Positions 56,440 to 64,000 of a stretch of 64,000 bases of DNA are shown piece by piece (position 1 is the stretch's first letter; each line of letters starts with the position of its first letter). Source of the stretch: Gemelliphila palaticanis (GTDB lineage Bacteria; Bacillota; Bacilli; Staphylococcales; Gemellaceae); NCBI GenBank assembly GCA_013415235.1, contig JACBYF010000004.1, positions 62,001-126,000 on the forward strand, read 5' to 3'. The position numbers and the translations under genes are program-made. Below the pieces are notes generated by a model that was not told the origin of the DNA, ran no database searches, and saw only the letters and a program-made list of their open reading frames with translations.

Positions 56440-56514
56440 ATATATTTATAATAAAGTCTATATTATTACTTTAGTAAGCAATAAATGTAAAATTTTGTAG
56501 AAAATTATTAATAA

Positions 56515-58782
56515 TTATTCCAACATGAATCTATAATTTATTTCTTTTATGTCTTTATCAATTAATAAATTTTCTACACATAAGATGTCTGCAATTAATT
56601 TATATGTTTTTGATTTTTCTAAATCTATATTTTTATAATTAACATTCAGAACTAATTTATTATTTTCTACTGATATTAAGTCTAATTCTAAAAATATTTT
56701 AATCATTATTTTTAAAGTATCTATATTTATTTTTAATATACTCATAATTTTACTAGTATTTTCTTTATTTAATAATATTGAATTTGCTTTTAATATTAAA
56801 TTGAAAAATTTAATTAACCCATCTTTACTTATCTTATATTTTTGGTTCATCTTTTTTGACTTACTAAAAAGTAAGTTTATTTTTTGAGGATTCATAGCTA
56901 CTACTTCTTCTATATGTTTAATTGTATGAGGAATTTCTAAAATGTTTATTACATCAAATGAATCTTTAATTTTATCTATTTCATCAAATTTATAGTAATT
57001 ATTATTTGAGTCAGAATATTTTATAGATAGTTTAAGTTCATTTTTATTTATATTATTAAAATTAACATTTGAATTTCTTAAATCGTAAAATAAATATTCT
57101 TTTTTTTCTATGTCTACAATATGAACTTGTAATTTAGTTCGGCCGTTAAAGTTATTTTTATCTAAATTACATAATAAGTCTATTGTATCACCTATATTTA
57201 TATCTTTAAAATAATCATTTTCTTTAAAGCTTATACATTCTAATGAATCATCTGTTTGACCTATTGATAATTTTAAATATTGTTTTTTATTTCCAAATTC
57301 AACTTTTTCTAATACAAAAGCATCTTCAATTAATATTAGAGGTTTTTCAAATCCTATTCCATAAGGTTTTAATAAATCTAATTCATTTAATAGTTGATAG
57401 CTTATTTCATTTTTATTAACTACTAAATCTATATCCTTACTATCTTTATAATTCTGATTGTTTAATAAGTATTCATCATACATTGAGCATAATTTTTCTC
57501 CAATAAGATCAAAATTATTAATATCAAAAGAAAATCCTGCAGCCATACTATGACCACCGAAAGCCATGAATAAATCCGAAATATTATTAATTGCTTCATA
57601 AATATTAAAGTTACCGTAACTTCGTGCAGAGCCTTTAAGAACGTTTTCTTTTTGATTCATAACAAGAACAGGTTTTCTGAACTTTTCAACTAAATTAGAA
57701 GCTACAATTCCTAAAACTCCTTCATGATAGTTTTCATTGTAAATCATAATAATTGGTTTGGAATTATTATATATTTCTTCTTCATTGATATCCTTTATAA
57801 TATCTTCTGTAACTTTTTTTCTCTCGGTATTGTAATCATCAACTTTTTTAGCTAAAAAGTCTGCTTCCTCTAGACTTTCTGTTGATAAAAATAATAATCC
57901 TTCTTTTGCACTTGCAATTCTTCCTATTGCATTTAGTCTAGGGGCTATTAAAAATCCTATTGTTTGTTCATCAATGTAGCCTTTATGGTTAGTTAGATTT
58001 AGTAACATTTTAAGACCTAGTCTAGGAGATTCATTTAATAACTCTAGACCTTGTTTTACAAATATTCTATTTTCAGATTTTAATGGAACTAGATCGGCGA
58101 CAGTACCAATTGCTACTAAATCTAATAAAAAATCTGGATATATATCAAGCAGAGCATGAGCCAATTTAAAAGCCACCCCTACTCCTGCTAAATTTTTAAA
58201 AGGGTATTCTCCTTTAGGGTGTTCAGGATGAATAATTGCATAAGCATTTGGTATTACATCTTGAACTTTATGATGATCTGTAATAATGACATCACAACCT
58301 AATTCATTGGCAAAATCTATCTCTTCAACAGCAGCTATACCATTATCTACAGTAATTATTAATGTAATACCATTATCTATTATATTTTGAAATGCCTCTT
58401 TATTAGGTCCGTACCCCTCTGTAAATCTATTGGGAATATAAGATGATACATTTGCCCCCATAGAAATTAAAGTTTCTAACATCAAAACTGTTGAAGTTAT
58501 ACCGTCAGCATCATAATCACCATAAATAAGTATCTTTTCTTCATTTTCAATAGCTATATTAATTCGCTCTACAGCTTTTTCCATATCATACATTATATAT
58601 GGATCATATCCTTCTTCATAATCCCCTAGCAAATATTCTTTTATATCTTTATGACTTATAATCCCTCTAGAATCTAGTATTTTACTAGTATATTTAGGTA
58701 TATTATATCCTTTTATAATATTATCTATATTTTCGATATTATTAGATGGAAAATTCCAATTATATTTAATCCCCATTTTCAA
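56515..58782 (-). CDS. recJ: Single-stranded-DNA exonuclease RecJ
   Basis: 5'-3' ssDNA exonuclease of recombination and base-excision repair, 755 residues. DHH-domain motifs are LIYGDYDADGITST, VDNGIAAVEE, VIITDHHKV and HPEHPKGEYPF. The DHHA1 motif is MAFGGHSMAAGFS, followed by an OB-fold and a long Firmicutes-type C-terminal domain (about 560-755). The start is TTG 58782 with GAGGA five bases upstream; ATG 58776, two codons later, is an equally plausible start. It overlaps the lapA-like gene by 17 bases. Confidence 0.95.
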   Translation of the reverse strand: MKMGIKYNWNFPSNNIENIDNIIKGYNIPKYTSKILDSRGIISHKDIKEYLLGDYEEGYDPYIMYDMEKAVERINIAIENEEKILIYGDYDADGITSTVLMLETLISMGANVSSYIPNRFTEGYGPNKEAFQNIIDNGITLIITVDNGIAAVEEIDFANELGCDVIITDHHKVQDVIPNAYAIIHPEHPKGEYPFKNLAGVGVAFKLAHALLDIYPDFLLDLVAIGTVADLVPLKSENRIFVKQGLELLNESPRLGLKMLLNLTNHKGYIDEQTIGFLIAPRLNAIGRIASAKEGLLFLSTESLEEADFLAKKVDDYNTERKKVTEDIIKDINEEEIYNNSKPIIMIYNENYHEGVLGIVASNLVEKFRKPVLVMNQKENVLKGSARSYGNFNIYEAINNISDLFMAFGGHSMAAGFSFDINNFDLIGEKLCSMYDEYLLNNQNYKDSKDIDLVVNKNEISYQLLNELDLLKPYGIGFEKPLILIEDAFVLEKVEFGNKKQYLKLSIGQTDDSLECISFKENDYFKDINIGDTIDLLCNLDKNNFNGRTKLQVHIVDIEKKEYLFYDLRNSNVNFNNINKNELKLSIKYSDSNNNYYKFDEIDKIKDSFDVINILEIPHTIKHIEEVVAMNPQKINLLFSKSKKMNQKYKISKDGLIKFFNLILKANSILLNKENTSKIMSILKINIDTLKIMIKIFLELDLISVENNKLVLNVNYKNIDLEKSKTYKLIADILCVENLLIDKDIKEINYRFMLE

Positions 58783-59065
58783 TTTCTTCCTCAGTATAAA
58801 TTTGTTCCTTAACTACAAGTAATTTTTTTGTTCTTTCTAGTTGATTTTTTAATTTTTTATATTTATTTTTCCAATATATAGTTGAAATTAAAGCCCCTAT
58901 AATTAGAAATATAAAAAACAGTAGAGTAAGTGGAACTTTTATAGTGAAAAATATAAATGTTATAGGAACAGGATTATAATTCATTATTAAAATTGTTAAA
59001 AAAGATACAACTGCGACAACAATAGCAAAAAGTTTGTATGGTATTTTTATTTTATCTTCTTTCAT
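58766..59065 (-). CDS. LapA-domain (DUF1049) small membrane protein
   Basis: A 99-residue protein with two membrane segments (about 10-28 and 42-64) separated by a short NYNPVPITFIFF loop, followed by a basic and acidic coiled-coil tail. This is the layout of LapA/DUF1049 proteins, known from lipopolysaccharide assembly in Gram-negatives but also common in Firmicutes, where the function is unknown. It sits just before recJ, a frequent location in Bacilli. The ATG follows GAGGAG, one base after ligA. Confidence 0.78.
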   Translation of the reverse strand: MKEDKIKIPYKLFAIVVAVVSFLTILIMNYNPVPITFIFFTIKVPLTLLFFIFLIIGALISTIYWKNKYKKLKNQLERTKKLLVVKEQIYTEEEIENGD

Positions 59066-59066
59066 A

Positions 59067-63244
<4,178 letters not shown>

Positions 63245-63282
63245 TAATTTCTCCTAAATAATAAAGTTTTGTAGATTAATTA

Positions 63283-63319
63283 AAAAAAAGTCAGAAATTT
63301 GTAATCTGACTTTTTTTAA
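63283..63319 (-). terminator. Rho-independent terminator after recA/microprotein
   Basis: Stem AAAAAAAGTCAGA / TCTGACTTTTTTT with a 10-base loop. On the minus strand it begins just after the stop of the microprotein gene and ends the recA transcript. Confidence 0.88.
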
Positions 63320-63320
63320 T

Positions 63321-63413
63321 TTAAAAGAACATTGCTATACTAGCTATAAATCCACTTGCTATTATCGCAATAATCATTATCCATATTACAATTTTAAATA
63401 TTGTTTTATTCAT
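63321..63413 (-). CDS. DUF4044-like membrane microprotein
   Basis: A 30-residue open frame starting [20 protein letters not shown], one hydrophobic helix after a short basic N-terminus, ending in two Phe. It fits the small DUF4044 membrane proteins of Bacilli (K.viw.Ml..Mi...). Its ATG overlaps the recA stop codon (ATGAATAA), suggesting translational coupling. An AGAGGAG lies 16 bases upstream inside recA, rather far. A terminator follows at once, so no other gene occupies this gap. Family recognition is from memory; function unknown. Confidence 0.6.
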   Translation of the reverse strand: MNKTIFKIVIWIMIIAIIASGFIASIAMFF

Positions 63414-64000
63414 CTGTATTTAATGATAACTCCTCTATTGTTTCTTCTTGTTTTTCAGCTTGTTTATTTTTATCAACTAAAAATACATTTCTAACTTTTT
63501 CATAAACTTCATCAAATAATTCTGGATTGTCTTTTAAAACTTTTTTCGCAGCCTCTCTACCTTGACCTAATTTTTCACCTTGATATGAGTACCAAGCTCC
63601 AGCTTTCTTTATAATATCAAATTCTGCTGCTATATCAAGCATTTCTCCAACTAAAGAAATACCTTCTCCGTACATAATATCTACCTCGGCTTGTTTAAAC
63701 GGAGGAGCTACTTTATTTTTAACAATCTTAATTTTAGTTCTATTTCCTATTACTTCAGAACCATTTTTAATTTGGTCTGCTCTTCTTATATCCATACGTA
63801 TAGTAGAATAAAATTTAAGTGCTCTACCTCCAGTTGTTACCTCAGGGCTACCATATAGGACACCAACTTTTTCTCTAAGTTGATTTATAAATATAGCTAT
63901 AGTGTTTGATCTATTTATTATACCCGTAAGTTTTCTAAGTGCTTGTGACATTAATCTAGCTTGCAGACCAATATGTGCATCACCTATTTCACCTTCTATT
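63406..64000 (-). CDS. recA: Recombinase RecA, C-terminal part (5' end outside window)
   Basis: RecA forms the strand-exchange filament in homologous recombination, competence transformation and the SOS response. The frame runs to the window edge with [20 protein letters not shown], the sequence around loop L1. It continues through [28 protein letters not shown] (loop L2) and the C-terminal domain to an acidic tail. The Met at 63951 is internal and not the start. About 198 residues are visible of the usual 350. The Walker A lies outside. The stop overlaps a microprotein gene. Confidence 0.97.
   Translation of the reverse strand, partial: IEGEIGDAHIGLQARLMSQALRKLTGIINRSNTIAIFINQLREKVGVLYGSPEVTTGGRALKFYSTIRMDIRRADQIKNGSEVIGNRTKIKIVKNKVAPPFKQAEVDIMYGEGISLVGEMLDIAAEFDIIKKAGAWYSYQGEKLGQGREAAKKVLKDNPELFDEVYEKVRNVFLVDKNKQAEKQEETIEELSLNTDE

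Overview
The window is ordinary, densely coding core chromosome of a low-GC Gram-positive bacterium of the Bacilli. I see no prophage, insertion sequence, CRISPR array, tRNA or rRNA. A Gemella-like organism fits best: the DNA is extremely AT-rich, Shine-Dalgarno sites are strong (AGGAGG type), competence pilus genes and a cydABDC oxidase cluster are present, and a streptococcal-type XerS recombinase occurs next to Bacillus/Staphylococcus-like gene order. The genus is inference, not something read directly.

Layout, left arm (1-48.3 kb, almost all + strand): the 3' end of era, then recO-murI-rdgB-ferredoxin-ftsK; pgsA; tlyA-recN-rsgA-rpe-thiN-TauE/DUF1634; cydA-cydB-cydD-cydC (cytochrome bd oxidase and its assembly exporter); uvrA; a 6S RNA gene followed by tcdA and msrC; a minus-strand comG pilus operon; asp23-like/fakA; cvpA-mutS2; trxA; prs; pth-mfd-tag; a lone minus-strand uvrB; prmA-purB-cca-dinG-asnS-dnaD-nth-lspA. 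Right arm (48.4-64 kb, all - strand): xerS, sulP, rpmB, efp, trmB, an M16C metallopeptidase, apt, recJ, lapA-like, ligA, pcrA, a 30-residue membrane microprotein and recA (truncated by the window edge).

Functionally the window is rich in genome maintenance (recO, recN, uvrA, uvrB, mutS2, mfd, tag, nth, recJ, ligA, pcrA, recA, DinG exonuclease, XerS, FtsK) and in translation/RNA functions (era, rsgA, tlyA, pth, cca, asnS, rpmB, efp, trmB, tcdA, prmA, 6S RNA). The remainder covers aerobic respiration, competence, nucleotide salvage and membrane lipid genes.

The most informative large-scale signal is the change from + to - genes at about 48.4 kb, exactly where xerS lies. Converging gene orientation plus a single-recombinase Xer gene flanked by large AT-rich dyads suggests that the replication terminus/dif region is here. 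Other points worth checking are a 6S RNA gene in the classical position before tcdA, a DinG whose helicase motifs have been lost while its DEDDh exonuclease is intact, a probable ATT start codon for comGA, a charged tail on ComGF, and a DUF4044-like microprotein overlapping the recA stop codon. I did not find a convincing entirely new system.
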